Shown here one piece after another: positions 8,949-16,089 of a DNA stretch of 64,000 bases. Position numbers and translations under genes: made by a program. Every line of letters begins with the position of its first letter. Position 1 is the stretch's first letter. The DNA is from Gammaproteobacteria bacterium. GTDB taxonomy: Bacteria; Pseudomonadota; Gammaproteobacteria; Pseudomonadales; Azotimanducaceae. The notes below the pieces were generated by a model. The model made no database searches. It saw only the letters and a list, made by a program, of their open reading frames with translations, and was not told the DNA's origin. The stretch covers positions 19,418-83,417 of the forward strand of contig JAPPHD010000193.1 in the NCBI GenBank assembly GCA_028821125.1, in the 5' to 3' direction.

Positions 8949-9200
8949 TACCACGACGCCGAGATCCCCTACGGATTCGAAACCCACGACCGCTGGCTTC
9001 TCACCAGTGCGGCCGATGCGGCGCTTACCCGGCAGATGATGAACTACTGGCTGAACTTCGCGGCCACCGGCGACCCGAACCACGACGGGGCCCCGGTCTG
9101 GCCCCGCTGGACACCCGGTGGCAAGGCCCTGATACTGGATGCGGAGGTACATGCCGCCCCGCTCGACACCCGGCTTTGTTCGCTGCTGGACGACGGGTGA
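8949..9200 (+). pseudogene. C-terminal remnant of a type B carboxylesterase
   Basis: The last 83 codons of ORF 8613-9200 read YHDAEIPYGFETHD, then LTRQMMNYWLNFAATGDPNHDGAPVWPRW, the conserved C-terminus of carboxylesterase type B (family knowledge). HDAEIPYGF carries the catalytic histidine region. The nucleophile and oxyanion parts, about 400 residues, are absent. Upstream in this frame the sequence is simply the antisense of the TonB receptor and its promoter. This is therefore a truncated gene whose 5' part was replaced or deleted near 8949. It retains the GC-rich composition of the window, unlike the receptor. Confidence 0.82.
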
Positions 9201-9215
9201 CGGCCCTACGAGGCC

Positions 9216-10754
9216 ATGCAATCCCAACCGCAAGTCGACAACATCATCTTCGGCGCCAGCGCCGGGCTCATCGCCGCCGCCTGCATTCCCATCGTCCTGG
9301 CGCCCGAGCAGGCCTCCGCCGCGGTGTCCGATACCTACGATTTCATCGCCGGCAACTTCGGCCTTCTCTACCAGTGGATGACGCTGGGCGCGGCAGTGAT
9401 CCTTGGCGTTCTGGCGCTCGGCAAGTACGGCAACAGGCGGCTTGGCGGGCCCGATGCCCGCCCCGCCTACTCGAACATTTCCTGGATGGGCATGCTGTTC
9501 TGCGCGGGCATCGGCGGTGGCCTGCTTTACTGGTCGCCCATCGAATGGGCGTACTACCTGGATTCTCCGCCGTTCGGCCTGGATTCCGGGTCCGCCGAAG
9601 CGCGGGAATGGGCCGCGACCTATGGCATCTTCCACTGGGGCTTCTCCGCCTGGTGCATCTACTGCCTGCCGACCGTGGCGATCGCGTATCCCTACTACCA
9701 GCGCAGGATTCCGCAACTGCGCCTGTCAACGTCCCTGGCCGGGCTGGCCGGGAACGACGTCGCCCAGCGCCCGCTCGGCCGTGCCGTGGACTTCGTGTTC
9801 GTCATCGCCCTGGTCGGTGGCGCCGGTACCTCTCTGGGTCTTGCGACGCCGATGATCGGGGCCTGCATCAGCGCGCTTTTCGGCGTAGCGGAATCCGGCG
9901 TCATGGACGTATCCGTCGCCCTCATCGCGGTGGCAATGTTCGCGTTCAGCGTCTACATGGGCCTCGACAAGGGCATCAAGCGGTTCAGTGACGTCAATGT
10001 CGGCATTGCCGGCGCCTTTGCCGCGTTCGTGCTGCTGGCCGGCCCGACGCTGTTTTCGCTGAAGCTGGGCACCAACAGCCTGGGGCTGATGACGCAGGAC
10101 TTCATCCGTCTCAACACCTGGACAGACCCCGTCCTGGAAACGGGTTTCGTCGAGGACTGGAGCATCTTCTACTGGGCCTGGTGGCTGGCCTACGGCCCCT
10201 ACGTGGGTATTTTCGTGACCCGCATCTCCCGGGGCCGCACGCTCAGGCAACTGATCTTCGGCATGGTGGGGTTCGGCACCCTGGGCTGCGCCCTGTTCTA
10301 CGTCGCGCTCGGCAACACCGCCATGTGGATGGACATGGAGGGGCTGGTGCCGGTACAGGAACTGGTCAATGCAGGCCAGGCCGACACCGCCATCGCTGCC
10401 ATCGTACAGGCGTTGCCGCTGCAGCCCCTGCCCCTGTTCGCTTTCGTGATCATGGCCTTCATATTCGTCGCCACCACCTACGACTCCGCCTCCTATTCCA
10501 TCGCCGCCGCCGCCACCCGGCGCCTGCCCGCGGGAGCCAACCCGGCGCGCTGGCACCGGGTCTTCTGGGCCTTCGCCCTGATGGTGCTGCCCCTGGCGCT
10601 GATGCTTCTCGGCGGCCTGCGCGCCGTGCAGTCCGCGGTGCTGGTGGTTTCACTGCCGGTGCTCGCAATCACCGTGGCGATGACCGTCGCCCTGTTCGTC
10701 GCGCTTCGGGACGATTCAGCGGCGCCCGGGGCTCCCGGCATTGCCGCCGGCTGA
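9216..10754 (+). CDS. BCCT-family betaine/carnitine/choline-type transporter
   Basis: This 512-residue inner-membrane protein has about twelve hydrophobic segments and the BCCT signature: a Trp-rich WAWWLAYGPYVGIFVTRISRGRTLRQ near the middle. Members take up quaternary ammonium or sulfonium compounds, using sodium or proton gradients or by exchange. The start region lacks the long cytoplasmic tails of osmosensing BetP, so a catabolic uptake role is more likely. Substrate cannot be told from the sequence. The ATG at 9216 follows 15 bases after the esterase remnant; the ribosome site is weak. No betaine or carnitine enzyme is next to it. Confidence 0.93.
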   Translation: MQSQPQVDNIIFGASAGLIAAACIPIVLAPEQASAAVSDTYDFIAGNFGLLYQWMTLGAAVILGVLALGKYGNRRLGGPDARPAYSNISWMGMLFCAGIGGGLLYWSPIEWAYYLDSPPFGLDSGSAEAREWAATYGIFHWGFSAWCIYCLPTVAIAYPYYQRRIPQLRLSTSLAGLAGNDVAQRPLGRAVDFVFVIALVGGAGTSLGLATPMIGACISALFGVAESGVMDVSVALIAVAMFAFSVYMGLDKGIKRFSDVNVGIAGAFAAFVLLAGPTLFSLKLGTNSLGLMTQDFIRLNTWTDPVLETGFVEDWSIFYWAWWLAYGPYVGIFVTRISRGRTLRQLIFGMVGFGTLGCALFYVALGNTAMWMDMEGLVPVQELVNAGQADTAIAAIVQALPLQPLPLFAFVIMAFIFVATTYDSASYSIAAAATRRLPAGANPARWHRVFWAFALMVLPLALMLLGGLRAVQSAVLVVSLPVLAITVAMTVALFVALRDDSAAPGAPGIAAG

Positions 10755-10875
10755 CACTTGACCCCGCTTCCGTCGGGGATGCAACATCCTGCAACGCCTC
10801 GCGCCGGGGTCCACCGAACCCGCGTGAACTCACGCGTGCGAGCGACGAACCCCGCAACATTGCCGGAAAACGCGA

Positions 10876-11457
10876 ATGGATCTTCAGGAAGTCTGCGACG
10901 GTGTCATCAAGGAAACCGAGGCGGTCCTGAACTGCCTGGTTTTCGACCTCGACGGTGACCGCACCCTGGCCTCGGCCAGCCGCCCCGACTCCGCCCTTCA
11001 GGAAGCCGAAATAGGCGCCGCGCTCAATACCGGCAAGGAACTCTTTCGGGGCAAGTACGTCGAACAGTTCGTTCAATCCCTGGCAACGGGCCTGATCGCG
11101 ACACGTGGTTTCGTGCGTGAGGTGCAGATCACCAACGCTCACAACTACCAGTTCATGGCTGCCGTTCCGGGCCGCGACGATGCCGTGCTGGTGGTGTTCA
11201 CCGAGAAAACCCTGACCCTGGGCCTGGGCTGGATGGCCGTTCACCAGACCCAGGACCTGCTCGCGGAGTCACTCGGGGTCGAACCCCGCGTGCACGAAGG
11301 GCAGACCGGTTCCGGTCAGGCGCCTGCCGCGCCGGAGCCGCCCACCGAAGCGGCGGTGGACCCCAAACCGGTGCCGCCGCCGAGCGAAGAGGCTGAGCCG
11401 GAACCCCTGCCCAATCCGCTGGCGAAGCGATGGACAGCCAGGAACAGGAAGGATTGA
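10876..11457 (+). CDS. Roadblock/LC7-like protein with Pro/Glu-rich tail
   Basis: The first about 125 of 193 residues resemble Roadblock/LC7 domains: VLNCLVFDLDGDRTLASAS near the start, then YQFMAAVPGRDDAVLVVFTEKTLTLGLGWMAVHQ. The tail (about 140-193) is rich in proline and glutamate and probably disordered. Bacterial Roadblock proteins usually act as small scaffolds or regulators of Ras-like MglA GTPases, but no GTPase gene is visible here. Its closest relative in the window is the convergent gene at 11507-11950. Family assignment rests on pattern recognition, so it is moderately secure; the role is unknown. Confidence 0.7.
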   Translation: MDLQEVCDGVIKETEAVLNCLVFDLDGDRTLASASRPDSALQEAEIGAALNTGKELFRGKYVEQFVQSLATGLIATRGFVREVQITNAHNYQFMAAVPGRDDAVLVVFTEKTLTLGLGWMAVHQTQDLLAESLGVEPRVHEGQTGSGQAPAAPEPPTEAAVDPKPVPPPSEEAEPEPLPNPLAKRWTARNRKD

Positions 11458-11506
11458 CAGCCGCGCGCAACCGATACTGAACGCCGAAGCGGAAAGCCGC
11501 GCTTTG

Positions 11507-11950
11507 CTATTCGGGCCGGTCGGCGGCGCGTTCGTCGTGCAGGTTGCCGAGGTGATCCAGGGCCTGGCGCATGGCCATCCACCCCAATCCGAGATTCGAG
11601 TCCCCGCGGTTGGTGACAAGCACGAGCAGGACCCTGTCGTCGCCCGGCACCAGCGACATGAAGTTGTAGGTGAGTTCGGTGGTGACCTGAATCTGCCGCG
11701 GGCCCGAATCCCCGCCCGTGCCGGCTTCATCCCCTGACGCCGGTTCCGGCCGGCCCCCGGCACCGCCACTGAAACACGCCACCGCAGCCGCGGAAATCAT
11801 CTCCAGCGCCGTGTTGGTTACCAGCGAATCGGACCGGGCGCAAAGGGCGAGCGGCAGCCCCGTCGCGAGGTCGACCAGCGCACAACCGAGGGCGCCGTCC
11901 ATGCGCTCGACAATCTGGTCGCAGACGTCGCTGGATTCAAACCGCCACAT
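11507..11950 (-). CDS. Second Roadblock/LC7-like protein, convergent paralogue
   Basis: This 147-residue protein shares the Roadblock pattern: MDGALGCALVDLATGLPLAL, then YNFMSLVPGDDRVLLVLVTNRGDSNLGLGWMAMRQALDHL. It aligns with the neighbour at 10876-11457 over the C-terminal half of the domain. A glycine/glutamate-rich insert (about residues 62-85) replaces the loop found in the partner. The genes point at each other with about 50 bases between stops. The pair may form a heterodimer, as Roadblock proteins often dimerise; this is inference. It lies 12 bases downstream of the acyl-CoA ligase stop and may be co-transcribed with it. Confidence 0.7.
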   Translation of the reverse strand: MWRFESSDVCDQIVERMDGALGCALVDLATGLPLALCARSDSLVTNTALEMISAAAVACFSGGAGGRPEPASGDEAGTGGDSGPRQIQVTTELTYNFMSLVPGDDRVLLVLVTNRGDSNLGLGWMAMRQALDHLGNLHDERAADRPE

Positions 11951-11962
11951 TCGTCTTGCCTG

Positions 11963-13516
11963 TCAAAGGGACGCCCCCTGGCCCTCCCAGAACGGCGCCC
12001 GCAATTCCCGCTTCAGGATCTTGCCGGAACCGGTCTTGGGAATCTCGCCGGTAAAAGTCACGGACCGGGGAATCTTGTATCCCGCCAGGTGATCCCGAGC
12101 GAACGACTGGACGGCGGCGGTGTCGACACCCGCCCCTTCCCGGCCGACCACCACGGCATGCACGCTCTCTCCCCACTCCTCGCTCGGGATGCCGAACACG
12201 GCTGCCTCCAGAATATCGGGATGCAGTTCGAGGGCGTGCTCCACCTCGGCGGGATAGATGTTCACCCCGCCGGAAATGATCATGTCCTTCTTGCGGTCGC
12301 AGATGTAGTAGAAGCCGTCCTCGTCGAAATAGGCCACATCGCCCACGGTGTGCCAGTCATCCCGCCTGTCCTCCATGAACTTGTCGTGGGCCTTGTGATA
12401 GGTGGTGAACTGCCCCTCGGTCCTGACGTACAGCTCGCCCGGCTCGCGCACCGCCTCGACCATGCTGCCGTCGTCCCGGAATAACCGGATCTCGACGCCG
12501 GGCGCCGGCCGCCCGCACGACCCCGGCTTGCTGCGCTGAAACTCCGGGGTCATGATCGTGTTGACGCCCAGTTCCGTGGAGCCGTACACCTCGAACAGGG
12601 ATTCCTCCGGAAAGCGCTCCAGATAAGCCAGTTTCAGGGCATAGGACCAGGGCGCCGCGTTGGCGATCATGATGCGCAGCCGGTCGCGCCGGTATCGCCC
12701 GATGACATCGTCGGGAAGCTGGCAGATGCGCCTGATCGGTGTCGGCGCCGAGAATGTGCAGGTCACCTCGTAGGTGTCGAGCAGCCTCAGCCAGTCTTCG
12801 GCATCGAAGCGGCGCTGCACCACCGCCGTGTTGCCGAGCAGGTGCGCCAGCGCCAGGAAACCGCCCGGCCCCGAGTGGTACAGGGGGCCCGTGGTGAGAT
12901 AGACATCGTCCGGCCGCCAGCGGTACAGCTTCATCATCGCTTCCAGAAGCGCCGGGTCGCCGGCGCCGCCGGCGCGCACCGCACCCTTGGGTTTCCCCGT
13001 GGTGCCGGAGGTATAGATCATCGTGCCTGCCGCGGACGGGTCTGCGCCCACTTCCACCGGCCCCGCGCCGGCTCCTGCGAGCAGGGGCGCCGCGTCAAGC
13101 TGACCTGGTTCCGCCGCCCCGTCGTAGACGATCACCTGCGCGACGTTCGGCGTCTCCGGGCGGATTTTCGCGAACAGCGGTGCGAATTCCGCATCCACCA
13201 GCACAACCTTAGCATCGGAGTTGTGCACGACGTAGGCCGCCTCCTCCGCGGTGAGCCGATAGTTCAGCGGCACCGAAATGGCCCCCACCTTGCGCGCCGC
13301 ATGGCCGCACGCCACCGGCCAGTGGGAGTTGCGCCCGCACCACATGACCCTGTCTCCAGGGTCGACGCCGTTTTCGAGGAAGACGTTCGCCAGGCGATTG
13401 GCGTTGGCTGCCAGTTCGGCGAAGCTCCAGCGGATCAAATTCCCGCCGGGCCGGTCCTCGATCAGCGCCGGTTTGTCGCCAAGGCGGCTCGCCAGATCGG
13501 TCAGCATGTCCGCCAT
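11963..13516 (-). CDS. AMP-forming acyl-CoA ligase (FadD-like)
   Basis: This 517-residue ANL-superfamily enzyme activates a carboxylic acid with ATP and CoA. The P-loop-like motif TMIYTSGTTGKPKGA lies near residue 167. EVYGSTELG supplies the adenine and Mg site, and DWHTVGDVAYFDEDGFYYICDRKKDMIISGGVNIYPAEVE covers the hinge and A8 region. The C-terminal PKTGSGKILKRELR lysine is intact. Size and motifs fit medium or long-chain, steroid or cyclohexyl acid ligases; substrate is unknown. It is followed on the same strand by a Roadblock gene and preceded by an SDR gene, and lies opposite a DUF35/thiolase pair, so a catabolic CoA pathway is likely. Confidence 0.92.
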   Translation of the reverse strand: MADMLTDLASRLGDKPALIEDRPGGNLIRWSFAELAANANRLANVFLENGVDPGDRVMWCGRNSHWPVACGHAARKVGAISVPLNYRLTAEEAAYVVHNSDAKVVLVDAEFAPLFAKIRPETPNVAQVIVYDGAAEPGQLDAAPLLAGAGAGPVEVGADPSAAGTMIYTSGTTGKPKGAVRAGGAGDPALLEAMMKLYRWRPDDVYLTTGPLYHSGPGGFLALAHLLGNTAVVQRRFDAEDWLRLLDTYEVTCTFSAPTPIRRICQLPDDVIGRYRRDRLRIMIANAAPWSYALKLAYLERFPEESLFEVYGSTELGVNTIMTPEFQRSKPGSCGRPAPGVEIRLFRDDGSMVEAVREPGELYVRTEGQFTTYHKAHDKFMEDRRDDWHTVGDVAYFDEDGFYYICDRKKDMIISGGVNIYPAEVEHALELHPDILEAAVFGIPSEEWGESVHAVVVGREGAGVDTAAVQSFARDHLAGYKIPRSVTFTGEIPKTGSGKILKRELRAPFWEGQGASL

Positions 13517-13597
13517 TTTTCCAGTCCCTCCGTGTCAACACCCCGAGACGGCCGCCAGAATCCGGCCTGTGCGCCGTCGCGTCAAGGTGCCGTTTAA

Positions 13598-14356
13598 TCA
13601 GATCGCAGTCATTCCCGCATCGACCGTGAATTCGGCGCCGGTGACGTAGTTCGACTCGTCGGACGCCAGGTACAGAATGCAGTTGGCGATGTCCCGGGGT
13701 TCGCCCATGCGGCCGAGGGGAACCTGTTCCCGCGGCAGCTCCCCGGGGCCGGTGGCTGCGCCGGCCTGGGCCTGCATGTTGGTCCAGATGAAACCCGGGT
13801 GCACCGAATTGCAGCGGATATTGTCCGGCGCGCCCTCCACCGCCAGCGTCTTCGACATGATGCGCACCCCGCCCTTGGCCGCCCCGTAGGCGGAACAGGT
13901 GGCGAGCCCCACCAGCCCCGCCACGGAGGAGAGGTTGACGATGGAGCCGCCGCCCGATTCGCGCATGGCCGCCATTCCGTACTTGCTGCCCAGGAAAACG
14001 CTGGTCAGGTTCACGTCGATCTGCCGGTTCCAGTCGGCCAGCGTCATCTCGGCAATGGGCATCAGCACGGCGATGCCGGCGTTGTTGACCAGGATATCGA
14101 GACGGCCGAATTCATCCAGGGTGCGGGCGATGACGGCTTGCCACTGCGCTTCGCTGGTCACGTCCTGGTGCAGCGCCAGCGCTTCGCCTCCGGCGTCCCG
14201 GATCGCTGCCGCACAACGTTCCGCGCCGGGCTCATCGATGTCAGTGACCACCACTGTGGCGCCTTCGGCGCCGAGCGTGAGCGCCGTCGTGTACCCAAGA
14301 CCCGGATCCGACGCCCCTCCTGTCACAAGGGCGATCTTGTCCTGTACTCTTCCCAT
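13598..14356 (-). CDS. SDR-family NAD(P)-dependent oxidoreductase
   Basis: This 252-residue classical short-chain dehydrogenase has the nucleotide-binding motif TGGASDPGLG near residue 13 and DIDE at the end of beta2, which suggests NAD preference. NNAG lies near residue 90, and the catalytic Ser...YxxxK appears as LSSVAGLVGLATCSAYGAAK. The C-terminus ends in YVTGAEFTVDAGM, as in FabG-like and hydroxysteroid or hydroxyacyl-CoA dehydrogenases. The spacing in TGGASDPGLG is slightly unusual. It faces the DUF35/thiolase genes across an 80-base divergent promoter with a 20-bp palindrome. Probable role: oxidising a hydroxyl group in a CoA thioester pathway. Confidence 0.93.
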   Translation of the reverse strand: MGRVQDKIALVTGGASDPGLGYTTALTLGAEGATVVVTDIDEPGAERCAAAIRDAGGEALALHQDVTSEAQWQAVIARTLDEFGRLDILVNNAGIAVLMPIAEMTLADWNRQIDVNLTSVFLGSKYGMAAMRESGGGSIVNLSSVAGLVGLATCSAYGAAKGGVRIMSKTLAVEGAPDNIRCNSVHPGFIWTNMQAQAGAATGPGELPREQVPLGRMGEPRDIANCILYLASDESNYVTGAEFTVDAGMTAI

Positions 14357-14370
14357 TTTGCCTCCAGCGA

Positions 14371-14399
14371 TTGGCTAATCGATTCGAATCGGTTAAAAC
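14371..14399 (+). promoter_or_regulatory. Divergent promoter with an operator palindrome in the -35/-10 spacer
   Basis: TTGGCT, a 17-base spacer and TAAAAC form a plausible plus-strand promoter for the DUF35/thiolase pair. The palindrome TAAtCGATTCGAATCGgTTA (14376-14395, one mismatched pair) fills the spacer. Its perfect core is CGATTCGAATCG. It is 20 bases from the SDR start on the other strand, so a bound repressor could control both directions. The regulator gene is not in the window. Confidence 0.6.
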
Positions 14400-14436
14400 A
14401 GTCATTTTAGACGGTAACCAGCGGACGGGGGGACCC

Positions 14437-14877
14437 ATGCCGAGCATCGCCGACCAGGTGCCCATCGCCGAGGGCCTGTTCACCTGGCCTTCCAACGACC
14501 CGCGGCTTCTCGGCAGCAAATGCCGCGATTGCGGCGTGGTCACCTTCCCCGCCCAGTCGGGCTGTCCGGCCTGCTGTGGCCAGGACACCGAGACCCTGGA
14601 ACTCGAGCGCCAGGGCAAGCTCTGGACCTGGACGATTCAGGGCTTCCTGCCCAACCGCCCCCCCTACGAAGGGCCCGAAACACCGGAAACGTTCCGGCCT
14701 TTCGGCGTGGGTTACGTCGAGTTGCCGGGCCAGGTGCGCGTGGAAGCGCGCCTGCAGACCGAAGACCTGTCCAAACTCCGCATCGGCATGGACATGGACC
14801 TGGTGGTCGAGAAATACATTGAACGGGACGGCAAGGACATCATTGCCTTCTTCTTCCGTCCCTCAGACGAATCCTGA
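14437..14877 (+). CDS. DUF35 Zn-ribbon/OB-fold acyl-CoA partner protein
   Basis: This 146-residue protein has a rubredoxin-like zinc ribbon, CRDCG...CPACC, near residues 29-48, and then an OB-fold, as in the DUF35 family. These proteins pair with thiolase-fold enzymes; the ChsH2/Ltp2 aldolase of steroid side-chain degradation is one studied example. The start is placed at ATG 14437 (MPSIADQV), since the ORF track's earlier ATG at 14371 lies inside the promoter. The thiolase follows 34 bases later on the same strand, which strongly supports a complex. The acyl substrate is unknown. Confidence 0.88.
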   Translation: MPSIADQVPIAEGLFTWPSNDPRLLGSKCRDCGVVTFPAQSGCPACCGQDTETLELERQGKLWTWTIQGFLPNRPPYEGPETPETFRPFGVGYVELPGQVRVEARLQTEDLSKLRIGMDMDLVVEKYIERDGKDIIAFFFRPSDES

Positions 14878-14911
14878 TCGAACGCAACCAGACAGCTTAA
14901 GGAGCCAGCGC

Positions 14912-16054
14912 GTGGACGTAGCAATCATCGGAATCGGCATTCATCCCTTCGGCCGCACCGAAGGCGTCACCGGCCTGGAACAGGGCACCCACGCCGCGCG
15001 CCAGGCACTGGCGGACACGGGGCTCGACTGGAGCGACATGCAGTTCGCCTACGGCGGCTCGTCGGCCGCGGGCGCCGCCGACACCATGGTCTCCAAGCTC
15101 GGGCTGACGGGCCTGCAGTTCATCAACGTCTCCAACGGCTGCGCCACCGGGGGCAGCGCCCTGCAGTCGGCCTACATGGCCATACAGTCCGGTATGTTCG
15201 ACATCGGCATGGCGGTGGGTTTCGACAAGCACCCGCGGGGGGCGTTCACCATCAACCCCGAGGGCAGCGGCCTCGGCAAGTGGTACGGCGATATCGGCAT
15301 GGCGCTCACCCCGCAGTTCTTCGGCATGAAGATCCAGCGCTACATGCACGACTACGACATCACCGAGGACGCGCTGGTGCGGGTCGCCGTCAAGAATTAC
15401 AGGAACGGCTCGAAAAACCCCAACGCGTGGCGGCGCAAGCCATTCAGCTACGAAGACGTGGCGGAATCCATGATGGTCTGTCATCCGCTGCGCAAGTACA
15501 TGTTCTGCTCCCCCGCCGAGGGCGCCTGCGCCATGATCCTGTGCCGCGCCGACAAGGCCCGCAAGTACACCGCCAAGCCGGTTTTCCTGAAGGCCGTGGC
15601 CGTCAAGACCCGGCAGTTCGGCTCGTTCGAGGTGTTCTCCCAGTCCCAGGCCCTCGACCGCGCCCCGGCGCCCACCGTCCAGGCTTCCAGGGCGGCCTTC
15701 GAGATGGCCGGCGTCGGCCCGGAAGATATCGATGTGGCGCAACTCCAGGACACGGAATCCGGCGCCGAGATCATGCACATGGCGGAGAACGGCTTTTGCG
15801 CCGACGGCGACCAGGAGAAGTGGCTGCAGGAAGGCTACACCGAGATCGACGGCAAGCTGCCCGTGAACACCGACGGCGGCTGCATGGCCAACGGCGAGCC
15901 CGTGGGCGCCTCAGGCCTGCGCCAGGTTTACGAGATTTGCCTGCAGCTCCGCGGCGAGGCGGGCGAACGGCAGGTCCCGGACAACCCGAGCACCGGCTAC
16001 ACCCATGTCTATGGCGCACCGGGGCTGAGCGGGGTGACCGTACTGACGACCTGA
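14912..16054 (+). CDS. SCPx/lipid-transfer-type thiolase-fold enzyme
   Basis: This 380-residue protein begins at GTG 14912 behind AAGGAG; the ORF track's long N-terminal extension overlaps the DUF35 gene in another frame and is not real. It has the thiolase nucleophile region VSNGCATGG (C77), and GGCMANGEPVGASG plus a C-terminal YGAPGLSG loop. These are features of SCPx-type thiolases and of Ltp2-like aldolases rather than of biosynthetic AtoB. Together with DUF35 it may cleave a 3-oxoacyl-CoA or act as a retro-aldolase on a branched or steroid side chain. Which reaction occurs cannot be decided from this sequence alone. Confidence 0.88.
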   Translation: MDVAIIGIGIHPFGRTEGVTGLEQGTHAARQALADTGLDWSDMQFAYGGSSAAGAADTMVSKLGLTGLQFINVSNGCATGGSALQSAYMAIQSGMFDIGMAVGFDKHPRGAFTINPEGSGLGKWYGDIGMALTPQFFGMKIQRYMHDYDITEDALVRVAVKNYRNGSKNPNAWRRKPFSYEDVAESMMVCHPLRKYMFCSPAEGACAMILCRADKARKYTAKPVFLKAVAVKTRQFGSFEVFSQSQALDRAPAPTVQASRAAFEMAGVGPEDIDVAQLQDTESGAEIMHMAENGFCADGDQEKWLQEGYTEIDGKLPVNTDGGCMANGEPVGASGLRQVYEICLQLRGEAGERQVPDNPSTGYTHVYGAPGLSGVTVLTT

Positions 16055-16089
16055 GGCTCTGTGGTCGACGGGCGCCGGGCGAGGCGGTC

